Source of the DNA: Terrimonas ginsenosidimutans
Lineage (GTDB): Bacteria; Bacteroidota; Bacteroidia; Chitinophagales; Chitinophagaceae
DNA length: 64,000 nt
Direction: 5' to 3'
Assembly (NCBI RefSeq): GCF_022012415.1
Contig: NZ_JAKLTR010000014.1
Span: forward strand, 124,001-188,000
A program made the position numbers and the translations under genes. The notes beneath the pieces are model-generated. The model did not search any database. It was not told the DNA's origin and worked only from the letters and a program-made list of their open reading frames with translations. Positions 51,033-59,948 of this stretch are shown piece after piece (within the stretch, counting starts at the first letter, position 1; every line of letters starts with the position of its first letter).

Positions 51033-51785
51033 TTAGAATTCCACTTTGTATTCAAGCTTTGTCGCATCTTCAAAGAAATCACTCATATCATTTTCTACTG
51101 TCAGTGTTTTCTTATCTTCAGAAAGTTTTGCATTTGCACCTTCAACACTTTTCGCAGGTTTCGGCAAATGAATGATCACCTTGTTCAGGAACGGTAAACC
51201 CTGTGACATCGCTTCTTTCAGGCTCTGCATCCCCTGGTCGGCACCAACTGTTGCATATTTCTCTTTATCAAGACGTACTTCTATCAAACCTTTTGAATAG
51301 GTAGTTTTGAAATAGTCGTCAAAGCCAGCCTGGGGCAGGGGCAACGCATCATCAGGCATTCCTTCCTGGCCTTTACCGCTCATTTGTTTCTTCATTGATT
51401 CCTTCATGAGTTTCCCGGACAGTTGTTGCAGTTTGGTAATTTCTGTAACATCAGAGAAGGGGAAACTGATTTTCGCCAGGAATTTATCTTCTTCCATGTT
51501 CATCACCATTGCCATTGAGCCTTTTTTCAGCAATTCTTTGTCCGCAGGCGTAGCATCAGGAATACTGTCTGCCATGTTTGCAAAAGAAATGGTCGTGTCC
51601 AGTTTCTGATCGCCCATTTTATCTGCCTCTCCAGACATTTTTGCAATCCCTAGCAATTGGCTCATGTCCATGGTAGTCACCATCGTGCCTCCGCCATTAT
51701 CATTGATGGAAATTTCCCGGGTAGTTTGACAGCTAGTCAGGAAAAAAAGTCCTGCTGCAAAAAAAAGACTAGAAAGTTTTTTCAT
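51033..51785 (-). CDS. Lipoprotein of unknown function
   Basis: The 250-aa protein starts at the ATG ending at 51785; nine upstream codons are rejected because MKKLSSLFFAAGLFFLTSC is a clean lipoprotein signal (Cys19). The mature part starts with TTREISINDNGGGTMVTTMDMS, contains a Met- and Lys-rich central helix and ends with a TLTVENDMSDFF beta segment. I cannot place it in a named family. Periplasm-facing outer-membrane or inner-membrane lipoprotein. It is transcribed after holA on the same strand with a 70-bp gap. Confidence 0.8.
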   Translation of the reverse strand: MKKLSSLFFAAGLFFLTSCQTTREISINDNGGGTMVTTMDMSQLLGIAKMSGEADKMGDQKLDTTISFANMADSIPDATPADKELLKKGSMAMVMNMEEDKFLAKISFPFSDVTEITKLQQLSGKLMKESMKKQMSGKGQEGMPDDALPLPQAGFDDYFKTTYSKGLIEVRLDKEKYATVGADQGMQSLKEAMSQGLPFLNKVIIHLPKPAKSVEGANAKLSEDKKTLTVENDMSDFFEDATKLEYKVEF

Positions 51786-51855
51786 TTTGGTGTTGTTTTT
51801 ATCTGGTAACATACCCGCAAATTACGTGTCCGGGTTTAAAAAAAAATTTATATGA

Positions 51856-52854
51856 TCAGGCCATGATCTTATAGACCATTTCCTTCATTAAAGAACCATC
51901 CTCAGTGGGCGCGGCATTGACACCAATGCTCTTCAGATTATACTGGTGCAATAACAGCAATACACGTTCTACTCCGGTATAATCATATACCCGCGATGCA
52001 TGCAGGTAATCTTTGACAAAAAAAGGATTTACGCCAATCGCGGAAGCAATAGCTTTCTCATCCTGCGAACCTGCACCGAAAACCATAAACACTTTGCTGA
52101 AAAAACCATAGAGAGATGGCAATATCAACTGGATCGGTGCGGCTTTCGGGTTTGATTCAAAATACTGGATGATCCGTATGCTTTTGGCGAGATCTTTTTT
52201 TGCCAGTGCCGCCTGCAATTCAAATACGTTGAAATCTTTGCTCACCCCAACGAACTCCTCGATATCATCTTCCGTGATATTTTTCCTCGCGGCAAGATTA
52301 ACAGAGATCTTTTCAATCTCGTTTTCTATCCGGCTGAGATCATTTCCTATATGATCGATCAGGAGAGCTAACCCTTTTGGAGAAATGGAGAGATCTTTTG
52401 AACGCAATAACTCCTGCGTCCAATCGGGCAGTTGGCTGTCATAGATCTTTTTAGTACTGATGAACACGCCTTTTTCCTTCAGGACCTTTGCAAATTTGGT
52501 GCGGCCATCTACTTTTTTGTCTTTATAGGAAACAACAAATACAGTTGACGACAACGGGTTTTCTACATATCCCTCCAGCTTTTCTATATCGCGCATTTGT
52601 TGTGCTTCTTTAAGTACAACCACCTGCCTTTCTGCAAACATTGGATAACGTCTGCAGGCGTTTACGATATCCGCCCAGTTCGAATCCCGTCCATAAAATA
52701 TCGATAGATTGAATGAAGCTTCACTTTCAGGAAGAAGGTTATGTTCAGCGTAATTAATTACTTTATCGATGAAATACTCTTCCTCTCCTTCAAGCCAGTA
52801 AACCGGCTTGAATACCCCCTTTTTCCATTCTGCTATGATTTTTTCAACCGCCAT
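51856..52854 (-). CDS. holA: DNA polymerase III subunit delta
   Basis: The 332-aa clamp-loader subunit opens the beta sliding clamp. The N-terminal KPVYWLEGEEEYFIDKVINYAE is the modified P-loop region of HolA, followed by AERQVVVLKEAQQM, SYKDKKVDGRTKFAKVLK and GNDLSRIENEIEKISVNL, the standard family order. Length is normal. The ATG ending at 52854 lies 6 nt from a -7-like TATCTTAG (one mismatch) on the same strand, another case of a very short leader. Confidence 0.93.
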   Translation of the reverse strand: MAVEKIIAEWKKGVFKPVYWLEGEEEYFIDKVINYAEHNLLPESEASFNLSIFYGRDSNWADIVNACRRYPMFAERQVVVLKEAQQMRDIEKLEGYVENPLSSTVFVVSYKDKKVDGRTKFAKVLKEKGVFISTKKIYDSQLPDWTQELLRSKDLSISPKGLALLIDHIGNDLSRIENEIEKISVNLAARKNITEDDIEEFVGVSKDFNVFELQAALAKKDLAKSIRIIQYFESNPKAAPIQLILPSLYGFFSKVFMVFGAGSQDEKAIASAIGVNPFFVKDYLHASRVYDYTGVERVLLLLHQYNLKSIGVNAAPTEDGSLMKEMVYKIMA

Positions 52855-52957
52855 AAGGCGCTAAGATACAGGCTTTAGCTATTTTTCTGCGGAAGGGATT
52901 GTGAAGTTTTCGCGATCCAAAAAAAAGTTTCTGGCACGGTTTTCGGAATTGACTGTG

Positions 52958-52991
52958 CGAATTAACGCAGATTACACGAATTGATACAATT
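52958..52991. repeat. Single 10-mer arm (family E)
   Basis: GCGAATTAAC, GCAGATTACA, CGAATTGATA resemble the E-family decamers. Only one arm is present, between the divergent holA and 53125 genes. Confidence 0.45.
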
Positions 52992-53124
52992 ATTTGAATT
53001 GTACAAGACATGGAATCAGTTAATTACCAAAGAAACCACTGTACAGTAGAAAAATCACTATTCACTAAACGAATCGAAAGAGAAACATTAAATTTAAAAT
53101 TTAAAACACTTAAAACCCATCTAT

Positions 53125-54108
53125 ATGGCAAACACGAATTATCCATCCGCTACTCCGCAAAATCAGCCACCGGCTCCTCAAAACCGCGGTAGTCGTAATT
53201 TATTGATAGGAATTTTAGTTGCAGCACTGCTCGGTACCTGGGGTTATCTGCTCTATGATAAAAACAAGTCAGGAGAAGATATCAAGGTTGCACAAGTGCA
53301 GTCAGACTCCTACATGTCTCAGCGTGATTCACTCAAGCTGATGTATGACGAGGCTGAAATGCGTCTTGATTCGATCACTGGCGCAAACAACAACCTGCAA
53401 GGTGAAAAATCTTCCCTGCAAAAAGACATTGATTCTAAAAAAGCTGAGATCCGCAGCATCCTGAGCAAAAAGAATGCTTCTGATGCTGAACTGGCAAGAG
53501 CCCGTACACTGATCTCTGAATTGAATGATAAGATCGCTAACCTGGAGCAGGAAGTTTCAAGACTGACCGGCGAAAACCAGGAGCTGACAGCAAATAATAC
53601 ACAGCTGAGCTCAGAAAAACAAGTACTGGAGCAAAACCTTCAGACATCTTCTTCTGAAAAAGAAGCGCTGTCACAAACTGTTGACGTAGGTTCTACTTTC
53701 AGCGCATCAAACATTCAGATCACTCCGATCAATGAAAAGAAAAACGGTAAAGAGAAAGTGAGCACTACAGCAAAACGCGTTGATAAACTGGTTGTTTCTT
53801 TTGATGTAGAAAACCGTATCGCTAAATCTGGTCCTGCTGATATGTATATCATGGTAACTGCGCCTGATGGTAAAGTAGTTTCTGATGCAAATCTCGGATC
53901 TGGTACGTTGACTACACGTGCAGATGGTGACAAAGCGTTCACAACTAAAGTTCCGGTTGAATACGAACAAGGTACCCGTAAAGCTGTACAGTTCCCTATT
54001 CGCCAGGAAGATTTCCAAAGAGGTGATTACAAAATCGAGATCTATCATAACGGGTTCAAAATTGGTGAATCAACAAGAACCCTGAAAAAAGGTGGTCTCT
54101 TTAGCTAA
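53125..54108 (+). CDS. Membrane-anchored coiled-coil protein of unknown function
   Basis: The 327-aa protein starts with a Pro/Gln/Asn-rich segment (residues 1-24), one membrane helix (about 26-45, LLIGILVAALLGTWGYLLY), then a coiled coil of about 130 residues (about 60-190) rich in Ser, Glu, Leu and Gln, and a C-terminal beta domain of about 130 residues (VDVGSTFSASNIQITPIN ... GDYKIEIYHNGFKIGES). The arrangement suggests a periplasmic coiled coil anchored in the inner membrane with a beta-sandwich at its tip. No family recognised. The gene is followed by a strong terminator. Confidence 0.8.
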   Translation: MANTNYPSATPQNQPPAPQNRGSRNLLIGILVAALLGTWGYLLYDKNKSGEDIKVAQVQSDSYMSQRDSLKLMYDEAEMRLDSITGANNNLQGEKSSLQKDIDSKKAEIRSILSKKNASDAELARARTLISELNDKIANLEQEVSRLTGENQELTANNTQLSSEKQVLEQNLQTSSSEKEALSQTVDVGSTFSASNIQITPINEKKNGKEKVSTTAKRVDKLVVSFDVENRIAKSGPADMYIMVTAPDGKVVSDANLGSGTLTTRADGDKAFTTKVPVEYEQGTRKAVQFPIRQEDFQRGDYKIEIYHNGFKIGESTRTLKKGGLFS

Positions 54109-54226
54109 GAGGTTGATAGAGGAGAAAGAGGATAAAAGCATTTCCTTTGAATCCCTTCCTTCTTCAGACCCTTAGTATAAAAATGGTGGTTTATTCGGTT
54201 AAAAGCAGTTGCAACTCCTGCAACAC

Positions 54227-54259
54227 AACCGCTTCACTTTCAAGTGAGGCGGTTTTTTT
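54227..54259 (+). terminator. Terminator of the coiled-coil protein gene
   Basis: AACCGCTTCACTT (54227-54239) pairs with AAGTGAGGCGGTT (54242-54254, one wobble), followed by T7. It lies about 120 bp after the stop codon. Confidence 0.85.
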
Positions 54260-54340
54260 ATGTGAAGAGGTGAAGAAGAGAACAACCGATCTGTGCGGCC
54301 AGGCCTCCTATCGGATTAAGCGTAAAAGTTGTGGGATGGT

Positions 54341-54379
54341 TGTTTAAATGTTTAAGGGTTTAAAAGTTTAAAGGTTTTT
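54341..54379. repeat. Single octamer arm (family C)
   Basis: GTTTAAAT, GTTTAAGG, GTTTAAAA, GTTTAAAG units followed by (TTTTGC)n-like sequence. No facing arm. Confidence 0.6.
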
Positions 54380-55220
54380 GCTTTTGCTTTTGCTTCTGTC
54401 CCTCCCCTGATGTAATCAGGCTTGGCGGTATTCTGCAAACGGGTTATTATCACTTGTCCACTTACAGGTTTTTAAGCGATAGCTGTCTGATCGGGCACAA
54501 AAAACGTGAGCACGCCTTGAAGCGATATATGCTCTTTAGACACGACATTCTGGCACGGGAAGCCAGCTGATAAGTTGACTAATGATAATCATTCAGGCTC
54601 AAACTTCGCGTGTTTTTGAAATGCTTGTTGGTTGTCGTTAGTCCGTCTCTTGGTCGTCCTTTGGCCGTCCAAAGTTTGACGGGATTCAGGCAGTGAAAAA
54701 TGGTGACAAGCTGACACGCTGAGGGTGATAAATCTTTTGAGCGACTGGCGTAGGTTCCCTCCTCCGCTTCGCTACGGTGGAAGGGCCGCCAGAAGTTTAT
54801 GCGAGCGATGCTCATCCCGAACATTTCAACCCAAGCCATTTTGTAGACCATCCCCCAACTTTTCAACATGATCCCTCCTATCGTACTGATCCAGCAGATA
54901 ACGAGTAGCCTTTCCTTTTTGCAGCACAGCCCCACAGATGATTTTCTACACAAATTATTTGATCTGCGTAATCTGCTGTCACCTGCCCAAGCGGAGCAAA
55001 AAAGATGTGTCCTTTGACCCGGACAAAAGGGAAAAGTTGCGCCTCTGACAGTCTTGAAATGATTTCAGACCTCAGGTGGCCCGGGAAGCCGTGTTCGTAC
55101 TAAATCTCTGCTGACCACCTGAAGTATTTATTCCTCCTGAATAGAACACTTCGCTTCATGCCCAGCCTGGATTATCAGCAGAAAAGAAAGTTTTGAGGGA
55201 TACGAAACACTATTCTACCT

Positions 55221-55252
55221 CACAAAAAAGCCGTTCCTCATCGGAACGGCTT
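55221..55252 (-). terminator. Terminator of the second TonB receptor gene
   Basis: AAGCCGTTCC (55228-55237) pairs with GGAACGGCTT (55243-55252); on the minus strand it is followed by T6. It lies 23 bp after the stop codon. Confidence 0.92.
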
Positions 55253-55274
55253 CTTGTTTATCTTTTATTGGTAT

Positions 55275-58163
55275 TTAGAAGATGTTGTATCCATAGCTCA
55301 CATAATACAGGCCACCAACATATGGACTACCAAAACCTGTCCGGTAGTAACTATTGCCGATGTTAGTACCACCTACACGGAATACACTTTTTGATTTTGC
55401 CGGACGGTAGGTGATCTGTGCATCAACCCAGGTAAAATAAGGAAGCTCTCCGGAAACGAAAGTGCCTTCATAATAGCTGTTATCCTGCCATTTTGCGACT
55501 ACGTTAAAGCCTACGTTCCTGAAGACATTTTCATTGCGCAGCCCGATGTTGAAGCGGTATTTCGGGGCGTTGAAAAATGATACGAATCCTGGAGCGAGAT
55601 CTTTCAACTGATCATGGAATACGTTACCATAAAGGTTGAAGGCTTTTGGCAACTGGTACTCCAGGCCGACACCCCAACCAAGTGCTTTCACATCTTCATC
55701 CGCATTCTGCTTGTAAGAAACGTTGGTTGTGGTCAGGGAAGAAAGCAGTCCAACAGGCGAATTCGGGATGTTTGACTGACCAACACCGATCGTTGCCAGG
55801 AAGTTCTTGTATACACTGTAATATGCATAAGCGTCTACGAGGAGGCGTCCGCCGAGGATCCCCTTGTAACCTACTTCATAAGAATTTACTGTTTCAGGCT
55901 TTACTTCTCTGAACTGAGCCTGGACAAGTTTTGTCGCATCGCCGGTACCGCGGTATTCCATGATGCTTGCAGCCGTATAACCGGGGCGTGAAGTAGAGTT
56001 CAGGCCATAATAAGTCTGGAATTCAGGTAAACAGCCGATCAATGTCCCAGCTCCTGTGATGAGGCTGATATACTGGTCCTGGTTGGTCGGGAAACGATAC
56101 GCGGTCTGATAAGAGAAGCGAATATTGTTGTCTTTGGCCACTTTCAGTACAGCGGTAAAGCGTGGAGTGAAACGACCGTCGAAGTTTGTTTGTTTATCAT
56201 ACCGGCCAGCTGCGGTAAGTGTGAGGAAATCATCAAACAGCGATTTACGCAACTGGATGTATCCGCCATACTCGTTGATCTTGATATTTCCTGCTGTATC
56301 GGCGAACAGAGTACCGCCTGAATTAAGCACATATTGTTTCCAGTTAGCACCAACGATCACTTCTACCTTATCACTGAAACCACCGGCTTCCGAAAGGTTC
56401 AGCTGGCCCTCTCCTGCCCAAAGATCAGTTTTATCAAGGAAGAGCGCACCTCCCTGAGAGATCGGAACAGAACGGCCTTCTTTCACAGCTGCCTCGTAAG
56501 CTGCAGTGCCCGGCATCAGGCGACCCTGATCAGCCGCAGCACGTGCATTGGTATGGATCTGCGCGTCAGAAAGATTTGCCATTGCCTGGCGGCGTGTTTC
56601 AGCGAATGTTCCGATATACTGGCCAAACCATGTTTGGTTGGATTTCCATTTGCTGTTGATGTATACACCAAGCGCGGTGGCGTTATAAGAACCACCGGCA
56701 TTCTCCTGCGTTGTATAGCCGCGAAGGAACCAGTTCTTTGCCCTGATCTCGAGCTTATGCTGTGCCATTTTCAGGTTACGGAGAGAATAGCGGTCTGCAC
56801 CGGTATACACGGTTGTACCCGTTCCGAAATTGGTGCTGAGCGAAGCTTCGATGCCCGGCGTGATCTTGTAATGCAGCGCAGCGGTGAAGCGCGCGTTGAT
56901 CGTGTTATAATCAACCAGGTCTTTTTCATCATAACCGGTGCGGGAAACGTTTGAATTACCAAAATAGCCTTTGGTGGCACCGATATAAAAAGGCAGGAAC
57001 TGTTGAACACTTGGCTGCTGTGCGGCCGGAAATGCAGAAATGAATGCACCGACCTGTGCATTCGTCGGATACGCGCCCAAAGGACCGAAATAGCCATTTG
57101 CAGCTTGTACCAGTGCAGCCGGTGCCTGTGCCATGACCAGTTGTGCGAACTGCATCATATTGGCGCTGGCCTCATCACCGTAGACATTCACACCGTTGTA
57201 ATTCGGATCATTTCCACGGTTTCCTCCAACGACTTTGCTCAATACACCAAGCTGTTGCTTATTTCTGTCATCATTCGCAGCCCAGTCATTCGCGGTTACG
57301 AATGAGGCAGCGATCTTGAAAGCGAATTTATCTTTGAATGCTTTTGCCCAGCGGAATGACCAGTCGTAATAGGGAGAAGGTTTCTGACCGCTTTCGTCAT
57401 TGATGTGCATGATACCCTGCTTCACGTTAAAACTGAAGCCCTGGTATTTGAAAGGATTTTTGCTGTTGATCAGGAGTGTTCCGTTCATACCGCCAGAGCC
57501 ATAAAGCGCGGATGATGCACCTGCGAGCATTTCGACATTGTCCACATCAAGTTCATTGGGGCCGACAATACTTCCTACAGAAAAGTTCAGACCAGGCGCC
57601 TGGTTATCCATTCCGTCTACCAATTGGTTCAGCCGGATATTGCCGCTTCCCAGGAAGCCGCGGGTTGTAGGTGTTTTGAAAGTGAGGCTGGCCGTATGCA
57701 TATCCACCCCTTTGAGGTTGGAGATGGCATCGTAAAAGTTTGGAGCTGCCACGTTGCGGATCGTGTTTGTACTCATCCGCTCGATGGTTACAGGAGATTC
57801 CAGGATCCGTGTAGGTGTGCGGTTCGCCGCAACAACCACTTCCTGGCCAAGAGAGATATTAGGCTTAAAGTCGACCTGAATTTTTGCAGAAGCATCCGTA
57901 ACGGTCACCTCATAATTCTCATATCCAACTGAACTAAAAACAAGTGTAACGGGCAATTTGGTAACATTCAGACTGAAATCTCCATCGGAATTTGTAAACG
58001 TTCCCGTGCTCGTCCCTTTCACTACAACGGATACCGCAGGAACTACCTCCTGAGACGAATTATTGCGAACATTACCAGAGACTGAGACACTTTGCGCAAA
58101 AACCGTGGTCGTAAAAAGGCAGGACATCATCATGACCACTAAAAAGCGATAGCTTTTTCTCAT
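55275..58163 (-). CDS. TonB-dependent receptor
   Basis: The 962-aa outer-membrane receptor starts at the ATG ending at 58163 (a TTG three codons upstream is rejected). A signal peptide (RKSYRFLVVMMMSCLFTTTVFAQ) precedes a CarboxypepD_reg-like domain (VSVSGNVRNNSSQEVVPAVSV, about residues 25-110), then a plug domain (RTPTRILESPVTIERMSTNTI, LVDGMDNQAPG and ALYGSGGMNGTLLINS, about 120-240) and a long barrel ending in GLYYVSYGYNIF with the terminal aromatic residue. It is larger than a typical siderophore receptor. No SusD follows, so it is not a standard Sus pair; cargo unknown. Confidence 0.93.
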   Translation of the reverse strand: MRKSYRFLVVMMMSCLFTTTVFAQSVSVSGNVRNNSSQEVVPAVSVVVKGTSTGTFTNSDGDFSLNVTKLPVTLVFSSVGYENYEVTVTDASAKIQVDFKPNISLGQEVVVAANRTPTRILESPVTIERMSTNTIRNVAAPNFYDAISNLKGVDMHTASLTFKTPTTRGFLGSGNIRLNQLVDGMDNQAPGLNFSVGSIVGPNELDVDNVEMLAGASSALYGSGGMNGTLLINSKNPFKYQGFSFNVKQGIMHINDESGQKPSPYYDWSFRWAKAFKDKFAFKIAASFVTANDWAANDDRNKQQLGVLSKVVGGNRGNDPNYNGVNVYGDEASANMMQFAQLVMAQAPAALVQAANGYFGPLGAYPTNAQVGAFISAFPAAQQPSVQQFLPFYIGATKGYFGNSNVSRTGYDEKDLVDYNTINARFTAALHYKITPGIEASLSTNFGTGTTVYTGADRYSLRNLKMAQHKLEIRAKNWFLRGYTTQENAGGSYNATALGVYINSKWKSNQTWFGQYIGTFAETRRQAMANLSDAQIHTNARAAADQGRLMPGTAAYEAAVKEGRSVPISQGGALFLDKTDLWAGEGQLNLSEAGGFSDKVEVIVGANWKQYVLNSGGTLFADTAGNIKINEYGGYIQLRKSLFDDFLTLTAAGRYDKQTNFDGRFTPRFTAVLKVAKDNNIRFSYQTAYRFPTNQDQYISLITGAGTLIGCLPEFQTYYGLNSTSRPGYTAASIMEYRGTGDATKLVQAQFREVKPETVNSYEVGYKGILGGRLLVDAYAYYSVYKNFLATIGVGQSNIPNSPVGLLSSLTTTNVSYKQNADEDVKALGWGVGLEYQLPKAFNLYGNVFHDQLKDLAPGFVSFFNAPKYRFNIGLRNENVFRNVGFNVVAKWQDNSYYEGTFVSGELPYFTWVDAQITYRPAKSKSVFRVGGTNIGNSYYRTGFGSPYVGGLYYVSYGYNIF

Positions 58164-58312
58164 AATTGGCAATTTAGGTTTGGAATATTAATGGAAAAAT
58201 AAGGATTGTCCCCTTTTCGTAAAAATTTAATTTTTAAGGAGAAAGAATAAAATGTTGAAATCTTCGGGGCTCCCGGATTGGGTAGATTTTGCGGGTCGTG
58301 TTACTTTCGATT

Positions 58313-59227
58313 ATGAATATTTTTTCTTTCCCCGGACAAACCGCTTTTTACAGCGGAAAAGTGCGCGATGTGTACACGATCGGTGACCGCCTCGTGATGG
58401 TTGCTTCTGACAGGATCTCCGCATTTGACGTGATATTGCCAAGACCGATCCCGTTCAAAGGACAAGTGCTTAACCAGATCGCAGCTTATATGCTGGAAGC
58501 AACACGTGATATCTGTCCGAACTGGCTTGAAACAGTGCCTGCTCCCAATGTTTCTGTTGGAAAAAAATGTGTACCCTTCAGGATCGAAATGGTGGTGAGA
58601 GGCAATCTTACGGGCCATGCCTGGAGAACATATTCTTCGGGTCAGCGCACGCTCTGCGGCGCAGCAATGCCTGAAGGAATGAAAGAAAATGATTACTTCC
58701 CCTCCCCGATCATCACTCCATCAACCAAAGCAGAACAGGGACACGATGAAGATATTTCTCCCGATGAGATCCTGAACAAAGGTCTGGCAACTGCCCAGGA
58801 ATGGGCCATCCTCAGCGAATACGCATTGCAGTTGTTTGAAAAAGGAAAAGAGATCGCCGCAAAACAGGGACTTATACTTGTAGATACAAAGTATGAGTTC
58901 GGGAAGATCGGTGACACTGTTTACCTGATGGATGAGATCCATACGCCGGACAGCTCCCGCTATTTCTACGCAGAAGGCTTTGAAGATCGTCAGCAAAAAG
59001 GCGAGCGTCAGAAACAACTGAGTAAAGAATTTGTACGGGAATGGCTGATCGCTAACAACTTCATGGGCAAAGAAGGACAATCTGTTCCCGAAATGACCGA
59101 TGAATGGGTAAATACGATCTCACAACGCTATATTGAGCTGTACGAAAAAGTGATCGGTGAAAAGTTTAAACCCGAATTGCTTTCAGAACAGGAAACATAT
59201 GATAAAGTAGTTGCTGCTTTGCGATAA
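58313..59227 (+). CDS. purC: Phosphoribosylaminoimidazole-succinocarboxamide synthase
   Basis: The 304-aa enzyme joins aspartate to CAIR in purine synthesis. The N-terminal [28 protein letters not shown] and the [15 protein letters not shown] and [13 protein letters not shown] segments match the long SAICAR synthetase form. The ATG at 58313 is used; eight upstream codons have no support. Monocistronic; purM lies 9 kb away. Confidence 0.96.
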   Translation: MNIFSFPGQTAFYSGKVRDVYTIGDRLVMVASDRISAFDVILPRPIPFKGQVLNQIAAYMLEATRDICPNWLETVPAPNVSVGKKCVPFRIEMVVRGNLTGHAWRTYSSGQRTLCGAAMPEGMKENDYFPSPIITPSTKAEQGHDEDISPDEILNKGLATAQEWAILSEYALQLFEKGKEIAAKQGLILVDTKYEFGKIGDTVYLMDEIHTPDSSRYFYAEGFEDRQQKGERQKQLSKEFVREWLIANNFMGKEGQSVPEMTDEWVNTISQRYIELYEKVIGEKFKPELLSEQETYDKVVAALR

Positions 59228-59235
59228 TGAGTTAT

Positions 59236-59303
59236 AATGTTTAAAGGTTTAATAGTTTGAAAGTTCACCGAAAAACTTTCAAACTATTAAACCTTTAAAC
59301 ATT
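59236..59303. repeat. Inverted octamer island C8, 30-bp perfect stem
   Basis: Positions 59236-59265 pair without a mismatch with 59274-59303 across an 8-nt loop. The arms are GTTTAAAG, GTTTAATA, GTTTGAAA units and their complement. It lies between the convergent purC and small lipoprotein genes. Confidence 0.9.
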
Positions 59304-59323
59304 TAAACCCTGAGTCCTTTTAC

Positions 59324-59743
59324 TTACTTCTTCTTCAGCAATCCCTGCTTGATGGTTTTCTTTTCAGCAGTTCTGCTGTATCCGTAGCAAAGGTTGTCGA
59401 TCAGGTACTGTGCTTCACCATAAGTAAGCCAGTAGTCAGTGATCTCACCCCGCATGATAGAATTATCTGTATAGTTGTACAGGTCACGGAAACCGAGGCG
59501 GCTAAGATCACCATACACTTCATCTCCTTCGTAAGGGCGGTAGCCGTTTGAGCGGACGACTGTGTAACCATCCTGTGTTTCGATCACAAAGTAAGGACAG
59601 TAGTTATCACTGTACACCACCACACCATATTCTTTTGAGAGCCAGTAGTCGTTCCCCTCTTCCTGGTAAGAACGTTTAGTACAACTTGCAAGCAATACCA
59701 CTGATAAGATCAGCATGGAGGAAATTGTAAATATCTTTTTCAT
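59324..59743 (-). CDS. Small lipoprotein of unknown function
   Basis: The 139-aa protein has a clear lipoprotein signal (KKIFTISSMLILSVVLLASC, Cys21). The mature part is Tyr-rich (about 15 Tyr in 115 residues), with YWLSKEYGVVVYSDNYCPYFVIET and a helical YWLTYGEAQYLIDNLCYGYSR end. Two Cys could pair. I do not recognise a family. The gene is followed by island C8 and stands alone. Confidence 0.8.
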   Translation of the reverse strand: MKKIFTISSMLILSVVLLASCTKRSYQEEGNDYWLSKEYGVVVYSDNYCPYFVIETQDGYTVVRSNGYRPYEGDEVYGDLSRLGFRDLYNYTDNSIMRGEITDYWLTYGEAQYLIDNLCYGYSRTAEKKTIKQGLLKKK

Positions 59744-59948
59744 AGTAGTTCAATTTTGAGATTTACGATCTGGTTGTTTTCTTTAATACTATGACTGTTC
59801 ACTATTCCTGAAAGTTTGATCACCGATTGTTAAAAATGAATCAAAAGCCGTATGATTTTTGTTAAAGAAATTATAGGGAATATTAAGGGCAGATGAGTAA
59901 TTTAACACCCTGAAGAAAATTCATTTGATCACCTTATATCCCGTAGTG

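Larger units (their letters stand above)
54109..55274. other. Gene-poor 1.2-kb stretch
   Basis: It contains a terminator (54227-54259), a single family-C arm (54341-54379) and a terminator at the far end (55221-55252). Between 54400 and 55200 there is no gene I can support. Two weak frames exist: minus 54579-54869 (97 codons, Trp- and Met-rich) and plus 54868-55017 (about 50 codons). Neither matches a family I know. It could be decayed coding DNA. Confidence 0.5.

Noticed and set aside
54579-54953. Minus-strand frame of 124 codons in the gene-poor block
   Set aside because: No family motif, Trp- and Met-rich composition, and no promoter or terminator fits. Mentioned only as a weak frame within the gene-poor stretch.
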